Below are positions 28,494-37,032 of a DNA stretch of 50,480 nucleotides, in pieces. Numbering within the stretch: the stretch's first letter is position 1; every line of letters begins with the position of its first letter. Position numbers and translations under genes: made by a program. Source of the DNA: Xenorhabdus innexi (GTDB lineage: Bacteria; Pseudomonadota; Gammaproteobacteria; Enterobacterales; Enterobacteriaceae); contig NZ_NIBU01000026.1 in the NCBI RefSeq assembly GCF_002632485.1, forward strand, positions 1 through 50,480, in the 5' to 3' direction. Below the pieces are notes generated by a model. The model was not told where the DNA came from. It searched no databases and was given only the letters and a program-made list of their open reading frames with translations.

Positions 28494-30602
28494 TCAGGAC
28501 GTTTCAGAGATAGAAATAACCCGTTCGGCAGATTGGATCGTTGAGGTTCTGTGTGCAATGATAATTCTGGTAATATTTAATGAAGAGATTGATTCATTAA
28601 TATATGATTCGTTATTTAAATCCAGATGGCTGGTTGCTTCATCCATAAACAGAATACTTGGGCGGCGGTAAAGTGCTCTTGCGATTAATAACCTTTGTAT
28701 TTGCCCTCCTGATAATCCATTGCCTAACTCACCAATAAGTGTTTCATATCCCATTGGCATCAATAAAATATCGTCATGAATACTGGCGCGTTTAGCACAT
28801 TCCTGAATGAAATTTATATCAGGTGAGTGAATGAAGCCGGATATATTTTCTGCGATAGAGCCGGAAAGTAATTTATCATCCTGCAAAACACAGGCAATAC
28901 ATTTCCGGTAGTTGTTTAAACCAATGATATTAATATCAATCCCATTCATCAGAATTGTACCTTTATCCGGTTCTAATAAACCGCTCATGAGTTTCATTAA
29001 TGTTGTTTTCCCGGCTCCTGACGGACCAACAATTGCGACACTTTCACCTGCATTAACATTAAGACTAAAGCCAGAAATAATAGGTTTTGATAAACTATCA
29101 TATTGGTAATACAAATCATGGACCGTTAAGCTAACTGGTTTCCCTGAAAAGCCGATGTCCCGATCGGGTACTTCTTTTTCTGTTTCAGTAAGAACAATAT
29201 CGGCGATTCTTTCATTATGTAAATTTAACATGCGTAATTTAATGGCCATATCGATTAAATTACCTGCTCTGTCAGCAAATTGCCCACGGTATGAGTTAAA
29301 TGCCACAAACATTCCCAGAGTCATATGATTATCTATAACTAATGATGCGCCTAACCACAAAATGATAATTTGCTCACTCGTGGAAATAAAAACATTAATA
29401 ATATTAAAAATCGCCCCTATCTTATTGAGTCTGGTATTTGAATTAAGTGTATCAATATTCAGATTTAACCAGGATTTTGCCCGGCTATCACATAATCCCA
29501 ACGCTTTTAATGTATTAATGCTATAGAGAGTTTCCATAAAATGGGAGTTAGCTCTGGCATCTTTAACTATCTGTTCTTCAGAAAGTTGCCTGTAATATTG
29601 ATAAGTCAGAAACCTGATAATGATATAAATGACAGTAAATGCTAATACAACCCAAACCAGCCAGTCACCATAAAGTAGCATCATAATAAAAACACTAATC
29701 AGCATAATAGTGTCAATAATACTGTTGATAATATTTTGTGTGAAGGTTGTCCGTATAACATTGAGCGAACTAAAACGAGACTGGATATCACCTAATTTAC
29801 GTTTTTCAAAGTATGCTAAAGGTAATTTCATTAAATGATCGAATACACCGGATTTCCATTGTACATCCACAAATGCTTCCATAGTAATGGATGTCCAGCT
29901 ACGCAATGTGGATACACTGACTCTGAATAAGATGAAAAAGAGTAAACCACAGCAAATAATCGTCAGAAGACTATGATCCTGAGCAATGATGACATGATCC
30001 ATTATTAATTGTGTTCCGACCGGCAAGAGAATATTAATTGCTTCTATAACCAGAGATAAGAAAAATATCTTAATTAGTGTAGATTTAATACCCTGAATAT
30101 TGTTCAGCAGGGAGATGATACGTAATTTGTTCTGTTTTTTTAGGGGCACAAATTCACTGCTTGGCCATACTTCTAATGCAATACCTGTAAAGTGTTTGGA
30201 TACTTCCGCAGGAGCCATTATACGTTGCCCGAATGCCGGGTCATGAATCGTGATTTTGTTTTTTTTTACATTCACCAGAACAACAAAATGATTCATGTCC
30301 CAATGTAAAATACAGGGGGTTTTTAATGCCTGAAGCTCATGAAGATCCAACGCTACAGCTCTGGTTTTGAATTTAAGGGTATTAGCAATGTTGATCAGCG
30401 TAGTCAGTGTGACACCGCGAGTGGAAATGCCAAACTGGCTGCGGAGGCTGGATAAATCAATTTGCAGCCCATGATAATGAAATACCATTGCTAAACTGGC
30501 TAATCCACATTCTGCTGCTTCAGTCTGCAGAATTTTGGGAACTCTTCTTCTGAATCCTAGATTTAATCTTTCAGTGATAGTTTCAAAAGAGGTTTTATTC
30601 AT
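28494..30602 (-). CDS. C39-peptidase ABC exporter, CvaB-like
   Basis: 702 aa (CvaB is about 698). The N-terminal C39 peptidase has Gln26, Cys32 (TEAAECGLAS), His105 (DMNHFVVL) and Asp121 (HDPAFG), the catalytic positions reported for CvaB; it should cut double-glycine leaders on the cytoplasmic side. A membrane domain (about 160-450) is followed by an ATPase with GPSGAGKTT (near 526), LSGGQIQR (near 628), Walker B LFMDEATSHLD and an H-loop IIIAHRTST. It overlaps the end of the HlyD-like gene by 8 nt, so the two are co-translated. All catalytic elements are intact. Its substrates are most plausibly the two GA-leader peptides encoded just beyond its 3' end. A chromosomal TolC outside this window would complete the channel. 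Confidence 0.92.
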   Translation of the reverse strand: MNKTSFETITERLNLGFRRRVPKILQTEAAECGLASLAMVFHYHGLQIDLSSLRSQFGISTRGVTLTTLINIANTLKFKTRAVALDLHELQALKTPCILHWDMNHFVVLVNVKKNKITIHDPAFGQRIMAPAEVSKHFTGIALEVWPSSEFVPLKKQNKLRIISLLNNIQGIKSTLIKIFFLSLVIEAINILLPVGTQLIMDHVIIAQDHSLLTIICCGLLFFILFRVSVSTLRSWTSITMEAFVDVQWKSGVFDHLMKLPLAYFEKRKLGDIQSRFSSLNVIRTTFTQNIINSIIDTIMLISVFIMMLLYGDWLVWVVLAFTVIYIIIRFLTYQYYRQLSEEQIVKDARANSHFMETLYSINTLKALGLCDSRAKSWLNLNIDTLNSNTRLNKIGAIFNIINVFISTSEQIIILWLGASLVIDNHMTLGMFVAFNSYRGQFADRAGNLIDMAIKLRMLNLHNERIADIVLTETEKEVPDRDIGFSGKPVSLTVHDLYYQYDSLSKPIISGFSLNVNAGESVAIVGPSGAGKTTLMKLMSGLLEPDKGTILMNGIDINIIGLNNYRKCIACVLQDDKLLSGSIAENISGFIHSPDINFIQECAKRASIHDDILLMPMGYETLIGELGNGLSGGQIQRLLIARALYRRPSILFMDEATSHLDLNNESYINESISSLNITRIIIAHRTSTIQSAERVISISETS

Positions 30603-31893
30603 TTTTGGGGCCTGTTAATGTTTTTTTCATGTCATAGAATGGAGAGAACATCCACTGATAAAGGGGTCTTTTTTCAAGGAAAAAGGTTGATTGTGCTTTC
30701 ATTCCGTTAGAAAGATATAATTTTCTTCCGTTATAACTGAACTGTTCTTTTTTCAGGCTAATTAGAACCTTATAATATGATTCAGCCTTTTCTCCGGGTT
30801 TATTTTCTGGTGAGCTTCGGTAGTGAGACATTTCTTGCTGGGAGGCAGGGATATATGAGATGTTGTTAATGTCACCGGAAAATTGACCAAACTTTTCAAA
30901 TGGAAAAGCGTCATAGCGTATATTAATACCATCACCTTTTTTGATATAAGGTAAGCTACTATTAGGCACCCACAGAATTAAATGATAAGTCGGTTTTACG
31001 TCATCCGGGCTGACCTGAACTAAATTATCATTTGTGACAACCATTTGACCCACTGTAAAGCTCAGTGATTCAATACGTCCATCAATAGGGGAGGTGATAA
31101 ATACAGAGCCACTGACACCCATTTCAGTTAACTTCTGTTTTAAATCATCCCGCTGAATTCTATATTGTGAAATCTGTTTATCAAAATCAGCTTTTTGTAA
31201 CTGAATATCACTATTCAGGCTAGTGATTTTTAATGAATCGCTGATGTATTGGCTATATAAATTTTGATATATATTTTGTTGCTGATAATAAGAGTAACCG
31301 TAGTTATTAAACTGATCTTTTGTAATAAGCCCCCGTTGCTGATAGGTTTTATAATTTTTCATATTGTCTTTTGCAAACTCAACGCCTTGTCGTGCATTTT
31401 CTACAATGATCCTGTCCTTTTCATGTGATAGCTCATATTGTTTTTTTTGTTCTTCAAGACTGGCTAAGGTAACGCTTTTATTATGTTCAAGATTTTCTAT
31501 GATACTATTTATTTGAGTTAGCTGGTTTCTGAGGGAGTTTTGGGCATTGGTGCTGGTTTTACCGGATTCTGTTACTTGACTGATATCAACTTGATAGATT
31601 TTTTGACCTTTTTTGACTATATCGCCAACTTTAACAAAGGATTTTAAAATAAATCCTTGCTGGGCAGAAAAGATATTTATTGGATGAGGATTAGTGATGA
31701 CTTCACCATAAACACTGATGCGTCTTGTGTAATTTCCAAAAGTAATAAAAAGAAATAAAATAGACAGAAAAACTATTGAAGTAATACAAATAACCCATGC
31801 CGGAACTTTTGCTATTAATAGTGCCTCTCCGGTCCAGCTGGATTTTTTATTATCTAAGGCTTCTTGCCTAAATAACTTATTCATAGCAGTCAT
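30595..31893 (-). CDS. HlyD-family membrane fusion protein, CvaA-like
   Basis: 432 aa periplasmic adaptor of a type I export system. One N-terminal transmembrane segment (about residues 33-53, WVICITSIVFLSILFLFI) is followed by a lipoyl/barrel-sandwich half (GEVITNPHPINIFSAQQGFI...), a long coiled-coil hairpin (about 120-260) and the second half ending in a conserved HlyD C-terminus. CvaA is of similar size (about 413 aa). First gene of the two-gene exporter operon. MTAMNKL offers two possible starts 9 nt apart; neither has a strong ribosome site, so the first is kept. It should bridge the CvaB-like transporter to TolC. Confidence 0.9.
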   Translation of the reverse strand: MTAMNKLFRQEALDNKKSSWTGEALLIAKVPAWVICITSIVFLSILFLFITFGNYTRRISVYGEVITNPHPINIFSAQQGFILKSFVKVGDIVKKGQKIYQVDISQVTESGKTSTNAQNSLRNQLTQINSIIENLEHNKSVTLASLEEQKKQYELSHEKDRIIVENARQGVEFAKDNMKNYKTYQQRGLITKDQFNNYGYSYYQQQNIYQNLYSQYISDSLKITSLNSDIQLQKADFDKQISQYRIQRDDLKQKLTEMGVSGSVFITSPIDGRIESLSFTVGQMVVTNDNLVQVSPDDVKPTYHLILWVPNSSLPYIKKGDGINIRYDAFPFEKFGQFSGDINNISYIPASQQEMSHYRSSPENKPGEKAESYYKVLISLKKEQFSYNGRKLYLSNGMKAQSTFFLEKRPLYQWMFSPFYDMKKTLTGPKNE

Positions 31894-32112
31894 TTATGGT
31901 TAATCTTCATATTTTATTTGGCGGAAACGTTCCTGAAAGTAACTGGAAATTGCCATTTATCAGGGAATGTCATTAGATTGATAGATTTAATACGATATTA
32001 CTGTAATACAGTTAACCTGAATGCTACGTAAACCATTAATGAGGTTTACGAAAGCGCATAACGGGCCGATTTTGGCGGGGAAAGTTTGAGCGTGTACATC
32101 TTGGCGGGAAGT

Positions 32113-32164
32113 ATTAATTATGATGAATTAAATTATTAATCCAATTAAGTTCGTCATAATTAAT
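32113..32164. repeat. 22 bp inverted repeat at island junction
   Basis: Arms 32113-32134 and 32143-32164 (beginning ATTAATTATGA, ending TCATAATTAAT) pair with three mismatches, two of which can form G-U pairs, around an 8 nt loop. There is no T run, so it is not a standard terminator; it could be a small mobile-element end or palindromic repeat. Confidence 0.6.
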
Positions 32165-32189
32165 TGGGTACAGGAGACCTTTTTAAGTT

Positions 32190-32229
32190 AAGGCGACGTT
32201 GAATATGTTCACAATATCAACGCCGCCTT
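32190..32229 (-). terminator. Hairpin downstream of ychF
   Basis: Arms 32190-32206 and 32213-32229 (AAGGCG-CGTTG core) form a long stem with few mismatches about 77 nt past the ychF stop. There is no strong U tract on the minus strand, so termination is likely but not certain. Confidence 0.5.
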
Positions 32230-32305
32230 TATATTAAGACCCGTCAGATGCGGGTACTACAGGGAAGTCATTTTGTCCTGAAATCTGCCCTGAAAAGCAG
32301 GGGAG

Positions 32306-33397
32306 TTATACGTTAAACAGGAAATTCATAACATCGCCATCTTTAACGATATATTCTTTCCCTTCTGCACGCATTTTACCTGCTTCTTTTGCCCCTTGTT
32401 CACCTTTATAGGTGATGAAATCTTCAAATGAGATAGTCTGGGCGCGGATAAAGCCTTTTTCAAAATCAGTATGGATTTTACCAGCAGCCTGTGGTGCGGT
32501 CGCGCCTACCGGAATTGTCCATGCACGGACTTCTTTCACACCCGCTGTAAAATAGGTCTGCAGATTCAGCAGTTGGTATCCGGCACGGATAACGCGGTTC
32601 AGGCCCGGCTCTTCCAGACCCATTTCGGCCATGAACTCTTCACGATCTTCATCTTCCAGTTCTGCAATGTCAGCTTCAATTGCAGCACAAACAGGAACAA
32701 CCACAGAGCCTTCCTGTTCGGCAATGGCCCGAACGGTATCAAGATGCGGGTTGTTTTCAAAACCATCTTCATTGACGTTAGCAATGTACATGGTTGGTTT
32801 TAAGGTCAGGAAGCTCAGGTAACGAATAGCGGCTTTTTCTTCCGCACTCAGATCTAAAGAACGCAGCATACCAGCCTGTTCAAGATGCGGAAGACATTTT
32901 TCCAGTGCAGCTAATTCAGTTTTGGCATCTTTATCGCCGCCTTTGGCTTTTTTCTGTATGCGCTGGATAGCACGCTCACAGGTTTCCAAATCTGACAAGG
33001 CCAGTTCGGTATTGATGACGTCAATATCAGCCGCAGGATCAACCTGACCGGAAACGTGAATGATATTGTCATTGTCGAAGCAGCGTACAACGTGACCAAT
33101 CGCTTCTGTTTCACGGATGTTGGTCAGGAATTGGTTACCCAGCCCTTCGCCTTTTGAAGCGCCTTTTACCAGACCGGCAATATCTACAAACTCCATCGTG
33201 GTTGGCAGGATGCGCTGTGGTTTAACGATTTCAGCCAGCTGGTCGAGGCGCGGGTCCGGCATTGGAACAACACCGGTATTTGGCTCGATAGTGCAGAAAG
33301 GGAAGTTTGCTGCTTCGATACCTGCTTTGGTCAGCGCATTGAATAATGTAGATTTCCCAACGTTAGGCAGGCCAACGATACCGCATTTGAATCCCAT
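32306..33397 (-). CDS. ychF: YchF/Obg-family ATPase
   Basis: 363 aa, the same length as E. coli YchF and very similar throughout. Translation-factor-class P-loop protein, P-loop GLPNVGKST near residues 8-16, switch [10 protein letters not shown], the NVNED element in place of the usual NKxD (the feature behind YchF's preference for ATP over GTP), and a C-terminal TGS domain ending in [11 protein letters not shown]. It binds ribosomes and has been linked to stress and translation control. It follows pth in the same orientation, as in other enterobacteria. The start has a plausible AAAGG upstream. Confidence 0.97.
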   Translation of the reverse strand: MGFKCGIVGLPNVGKSTLFNALTKAGIEAANFPFCTIEPNTGVVPMPDPRLDQLAEIVKPQRILPTTMEFVDIAGLVKGASKGEGLGNQFLTNIRETEAIGHVVRCFDNDNIIHVSGQVDPAADIDVINTELALSDLETCERAIQRIQKKAKGGDKDAKTELAALEKCLPHLEQAGMLRSLDLSAEEKAAIRYLSFLTLKPTMYIANVNEDGFENNPHLDTVRAIAEQEGSVVVPVCAAIEADIAELEDEDREEFMAEMGLEEPGLNRVIRAGYQLLNLQTYFTAGVKEVRAWTIPVGATAPQAAGKIHTDFEKGFIRAQTISFEDFITYKGEQGAKEAGKMRAEGKEYIVKDGDVMNFLFNV

Positions 33398-33541
33398 AAA
33401 TTTATCACCTTTGATTACTTATAAACCAACAGTAAATATGCCCTTTATCTGGCCTGAAAACCAGAAGGGATAGCCTGTTGGTGAGTTATATAAAATTGGC
33501 GCCATTATACACGCAATAGCACTACGTGCCATGTACTCCCG

Positions 33542-34132
33542 TCAGGCACTGGCTTTAAATGCGTGCAGGCGGTTAATGGCTTTGCTCATACCGTCTTTCA
33601 TCAGAATATCCGTACAGCTTAATGCTTCTGAAATAGCATCATCAATCAGCTTTTGCTCACCGGCTGGAGGCTTGCCGAGAACAAATCCGACGACTTTGTT
33701 TTTATCACCCGGATGACCAATGCCAATTCTCAGGCGATGGAAATTAGGATTATTGCCGAATTTGTTCTGGATATCTTTCAATCCGTTATGCCCGCCATTG
33801 CTGCCGCCCAGTTTCATTTTTGCCACACCCGGCGGGAGATCAAGCTCATCATGTGCAACCAGTATTTCATCTGGCTGGATGCGGTAAAATCCGGCCAGAG
33901 CAAGAACAGATTTACCACTGAGGTTCATGAATGTCGTTGGCACCAGCAGGCGGACATCCTGCCCGTTCATATTAATGCGGGCGGTATAACCGAAAAATTT
34001 ACTTTCTTCTTTTAAGGATTGGTTATGACGTTGCGCTAATAAATCGACAAACCATGCTCCTGCATTATGCCGGGTCTGTGCATATTCAGCCCCAGGATTT
34101 GCCAGACCAACGATTAATTTTATGTTACTCAC
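33542..34132 (-). CDS. pth: Peptidyl-tRNA hydrolase
   Basis: 196 aa, close to E. coli Pth. It recycles peptidyl-tRNA that drops off ribosomes by cleaving the ester bond. The conserved N-terminal block has Asn12 and His22 ([14 protein letters not shown]), equivalent to the classical Asn10 and His20, and HDELDLPPG supplies the catalytic Asp. The start codon is GTG (34130-34132), which gives the expected N-terminus [10 protein letters not shown]. ychF follows 144 nt downstream, probably in the same transcript. Divergent from ychH. Confidence 0.97.
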   Translation of the reverse strand: MSNIKLIVGLANPGAEYAQTRHNAGAWFVDLLAQRHNQSLKEESKFFGYTARINMNGQDVRLLVPTTFMNLSGKSVLALAGFYRIQPDEILVAHDELDLPPGVAKMKLGGSNGGHNGLKDIQNKFGNNPNFHRLRIGIGHPGDKNKVVGFVLGKPPAGEQKLIDDAISEALSCTDILMKDGMSKAINRLHAFKASA

Positions 34133-34242
34133 AGTTCGGTTTCGCTTATTGGCATTAAGGTATTAAAAAAAGAGGCTTAGTTTACCTGCCTCAGGGCTTG
34201 AGTACAAAATTGATTATGCTATTAGATATTAGGATGTCAGGT

Positions 34243-34314
34243 ATGAAAAATAAGTTAAAATTTGTACAGCTTGTGATCGCTGGCGCAATAACCTTTTCAA
34301 TACTATGGCTATAA
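34243..34314 (+). CDS. Candidate 23-aa membrane peptide upstream of ychH
   Basis: ATG at 34243 with AGGA at 34231-34234 (8 nt spacing) and TAA at 34312-34314. The peptide begins MKNKLKFVQL and is hydrophobic to its end (IAGAITFSILWL): a basic start plus one membrane segment, typical of bacterial small membrane proteins. An in-frame ATG at 34234 is an alternative. It lies in the pth-ychH divergent region, 79 nt before ychH. No family recognised; it could be chance. Confidence 0.3.
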   Translation: MKNKLKFVQLVIAGAITFSILWL

Positions 34315-34393
34315 TATAAGAAGGCATCCGCTTTCGTGCTTTTGAGTTCGTTTGTAAACAAATTACGTTCACAAAAAGTATTGGAGGTTGGTT

Positions 34394-34672
34394 ATGGGGC
34401 GTAAAAAAGCGTTTATTCTGGGCAATATTTTTATGGGATTAGGTATGGCAGGAATGCTGATTAGTTTAGCCTATGTCTTGTTCAGTCATATTTTCAGTAT
34501 CAATGAATCTGAATTTTTAGCGGGGGTTGCACTGATTGGGTTATTTATCGGTGCACTAATCTGGCTGGGTGGCGCTAGTATCGGAGGACGGGAGCAAATT
34601 ACGGATAAGTATTGGTGGTTGAAGAATCATGATGAGCGCTATCGTCGTAAAAAACAGCATAAGCATTCTTAA
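34394..34672 (+). CDS. ychH: YchH family stress-response membrane protein
   Basis: 92 aa, matching the E. coli length when started at ATG 34394. I prefer this to an upstream in-frame TTG at 34388 because GGAGG (34383-34387) is then 6 nt away. Two hydrophobic segments (about 5-30 and 41-63) suggest two transmembrane helices, followed by a basic tail (RYRRKKQHKH). In E. coli YchH is a small inner-membrane protein tied to stress and biofilm behaviour; its molecular role is unknown. It sits next to pth as in E. coli. Confidence 0.93.
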   Translation: MGRKKAFILGNIFMGLGMAGMLISLAYVLFSHIFSINESEFLAGVALIGLFIGALIWLGGASIGGREQITDKYWWLKNHDERYRRKKQHKHS

Positions 34673-34770
34673 TGCCATTAAAATATTTTATGTTTTGGTA
34701 TTACACCACTGTCATCACACTCAATATAAAACAGGCATCTCGTTTTGGGTTAGTCAATGGGTTTAATGAT

Positions 34771-34803
34771 TTCAAGTTGCAGCGTTACCTGCTGCAACTT
34801 GAA
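34771..34803. repeat. TTCAAGTTGCAG palindromic repeat / bidirectional terminator
   Basis: Perfect inverted repeat TTCAAGTTGCAG (34771-34782) / CTGCAACTTGAA (34792-34803) between the convergent ychH and first lipase gene. The motif resembles a palindromic repeat that I recall as frequent between genes in Xenorhabdus, Photorhabdus and relatives. It probably serves as a shared terminator. Confidence 0.7.
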
Positions 34804-34815
34804 AGGTAATAAACC

Positions 34816-36759
34816 TTAGAATATGGCATTAATTCCCAGACTGAAATTATAATCAGGTTCCTGAGCGCTGCCCTCATTACGGGTTACGGCAATAAAACTA
34901 TGTAAGTTATTGACCAGACCCATGTTCATTCCCAGAGTATATTGCCGCCAGTCTTTGCTCCGTTTACCACTTTCCACGACAAAAGAAGTTTTGGTGGAAT
35001 TAATGGCACTGCGTATTTTAGTGCGGAGATCCCCGAACTGGTGATTAAACTGAATCGCAGCATAGGGATTAAAACGGCCTAACTGTGTATCTACACGCCA
35101 GCCCAGAGTACCGACTTTAGATGTGTATTTCTGACCAGAAAAGTGCATGGATGTGCTGTTATTTTCGTGCTCACGGTAACCGTTAATATCACCTTTATCC
35201 CAGATAAACTGAACAATCGGGCTGGTGGTAACGACTTCGGTAACAGGAATATTCCAGTTGGCGGTAATGCGGACACCCCATTGTTTACCTTTTGTTGATC
35301 CGACTTCTTTGCGGAGAGCTTTACCAAGTTTGATATTGCGGATCAGGCTATCGTAAGTGATATGTGAATAATGGAGGTCCCCACTCAGCCACGCATTATC
35401 ATAGATATTCCACAATCCGTAAGCGGTGACAATATGCCCCAGCCCTTCATAAGTGTAACTGGACGCGAGGGTTCGTTCGTCATTGTAGTGAGAATAGACA
35501 GCACCCAGTAACAGATTATCTGTTAGCTGGTAATCACTACCCAGTGTGAAAACGTGATTGCCACTGTTTGTATAACTGCCAAATACACCGGTTTTCCCCT
35601 GCGTATTACCTGCATCGCGGAGCTGCTGCAAGTGGCCATCAAGGGATGAGCGGACACCTTTGACCGGGAGCTGGTTGACACTTGTCAGTGATGCCACAAG
35701 GAATGGCGCAGTGTAGATCGAGGTAATATATTCAGCTGCAATGTAGTGAACATAGGGGGTGGGATGAAAACCATCAGAGAATAAGAATTCTTTGTCTTTA
35801 TTAAAATCTTTATCTTTTGAAGAACATTTATCAGCGCTCACTCCCTGAGGACAGGCATAACCTAATGTATTCTGAATACCGTAAGCGTAAGGGTTTGCCA
35901 TGACTTCGTGCAGCAGGGCGTTAATATCGGCACGCAGAATATTGCCATGGCTTTGGCTGATTTTATCATCGACCTGCTGGTTATAACTATCAGTGAACTC
36001 TGTGGCGGAGTCACGATACTTGTTATAGATATTTTTTAGGATATTTGCAGGTACTCCGGCCTGTTTGGCTAATGCTTCAATAAGTTTATCGATTGCTATC
36101 TCACGGGCTTCACCGCTGGGAATGTTATATTTGTTAATTTCCTGACGGATCTTCACCAATATTTTTTTAATTTTATCTGCTGGTACACCCTCAGCTGTTA
36201 AACCCTGCGTTATCAATTCTTCCATTAATTTTGGCGTCGTTCCCACGTCAGGAACGGTTGGTGCAATGATTAGTCCGGCACCGGCTTTAACCAGTTTATT
36301 GATTTGCTCTGAAGTAGCAGCAGCACTGGTATTAACAATCTGATGTGCTTTATCTGGGTTTTCCTGAATGGCCTGTAAAGCTGCAGTGATATCATTTCCA
36401 CCGACCCAGTGAATATAGATACCATTTGGATCGGCTTTTCCACCATGCTGTTTAAGGTAGTTATCCAGTTGCTCCTGTGTTGTATAGGGATGATCTGGCA
36501 GTGGTAGCGCTGTTGCACCTCCTTCTGCATAGTTAGTTCCATTCTTATTAGAAGGAGTTAAATCTTTACCGGTAATGTAGCGGCTCACATATTCATCATA
36601 CAGTGCACTGTTTGCACCATCGGTTGTATAACGTCCGTTATTCCCGCTGTCACTCAGGCTGTCACCGAAAACATAGGAATTGTCATAAGCATAGGAAGGT
36701 GTGATGAAACTGGTTAAGAGTAGGGTGGTAGTTGATATTCCGAAAAGTGCTTTTTTCAT
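34816..36759 (-). CDS. GDSL lipase/esterase autotransporter 1
   Basis: 647 aa type V secreted enzyme. Signal peptide about residues 1-24 (MKKALFGIS... SYA). The GDSL passenger has block I FGDSLSDSGN with the nucleophile Ser, block II GTNYAEGGA, block III HWVGGND, and block V SDGFHP with the Asp-x-x-His pair, so it should be active. The C-terminal part (about 375-647) is an autotransporter beta-barrel ending in FSLGINAIF, the outer-membrane terminal Phe signature. Ribosome site GGAG lies 8 nt before ATG, as in its two paralogues. Likely function: hydrolysis of host or other lipids/esters at the cell surface, as in the EstA/XlpA-type family. It lies between ychH and two related genes, where E. 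coli has dauA. Confidence 0.92.
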   Translation of the reverse strand: MKKALFGISTTTLLLTSFITPSYAYDNSYVFGDSLSDSGNNGRYTTDGANSALYDEYVSRYITGKDLTPSNKNGTNYAEGGATALPLPDHPYTTQEQLDNYLKQHGGKADPNGIYIHWVGGNDITAALQAIQENPDKAHQIVNTSAAATSEQINKLVKAGAGLIIAPTVPDVGTTPKLMEELITQGLTAEGVPADKIKKILVKIRQEINKYNIPSGEAREIAIDKLIEALAKQAGVPANILKNIYNKYRDSATEFTDSYNQQVDDKISQSHGNILRADINALLHEVMANPYAYGIQNTLGYACPQGVSADKCSSKDKDFNKDKEFLFSDGFHPTPYVHYIAAEYITSIYTAPFLVASLTSVNQLPVKGVRSSLDGHLQQLRDAGNTQGKTGVFGSYTNSGNHVFTLGSDYQLTDNLLLGAVYSHYNDERTLASSYTYEGLGHIVTAYGLWNIYDNAWLSGDLHYSHITYDSLIRNIKLGKALRKEVGSTKGKQWGVRITANWNIPVTEVVTTSPIVQFIWDKGDINGYREHENNSTSMHFSGQKYTSKVGTLGWRVDTQLGRFNPYAAIQFNHQFGDLRTKIRSAINSTKTSFVVESGKRSKDWRQYTLGMNMGLVNNLHSFIAVTRNEGSAQEPDYNFSLGINAIF

Positions 36760-37032
36760 TGGAGTTCTCCAGAGAGTGTAGCCATTGCTTTCCTCTCAGC
36801 TCTTATTCCTCAATATTCTTGGATTAAGAGTTGATTACTTATATTCCCTGATAATTTCAATATGATATTACTTGTGGCTACTTATACGAAAAATCAACGT
36901 GATGTGGATGTATGTATATATAGAGTGAATAGTGAAAAAATAGGGTGGGAGAATAAAAGTGCAAGGGAGAATTTATTTTCCCTTGCATGTTATGTGATTG
37001 TTATTTCAGATATGTTTTTTCATAGCATACAA
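36760..37032 (-). terminator. Spacer with terminator of lipase 2
   Basis: 273 nt between autotransporters 2 and 1. Arms TGCAAGGGA (36960-36968) and TCCCTTGCA (36979-36987) form a hairpin on the minus strand with an A/T-rich loop, followed by ACTTTTATT; it lies 46 nt past the lipase 2 stop. The remainder should carry the promoter of lipase 1, so each gene is probably transcribed on its own. Confidence 0.7.

Larger units (their letters stand above)
31894..32305. other. Intergenic region between exporter operon and ychF, rich in inverted repeats
   Basis: 412 nt without a gene. It marks the junction of the accessory island with the core backbone. It holds a 22 bp imperfect inverted repeat (32113-32164), a second repeat near ychF (32190-32229), and TTGGCGGG occurring twice (around 32072 and 32100), which looks like a relic of a mobile-element end. 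The promoter for the exporter operon should be in the left part but is not obvious. Confidence 0.4.
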
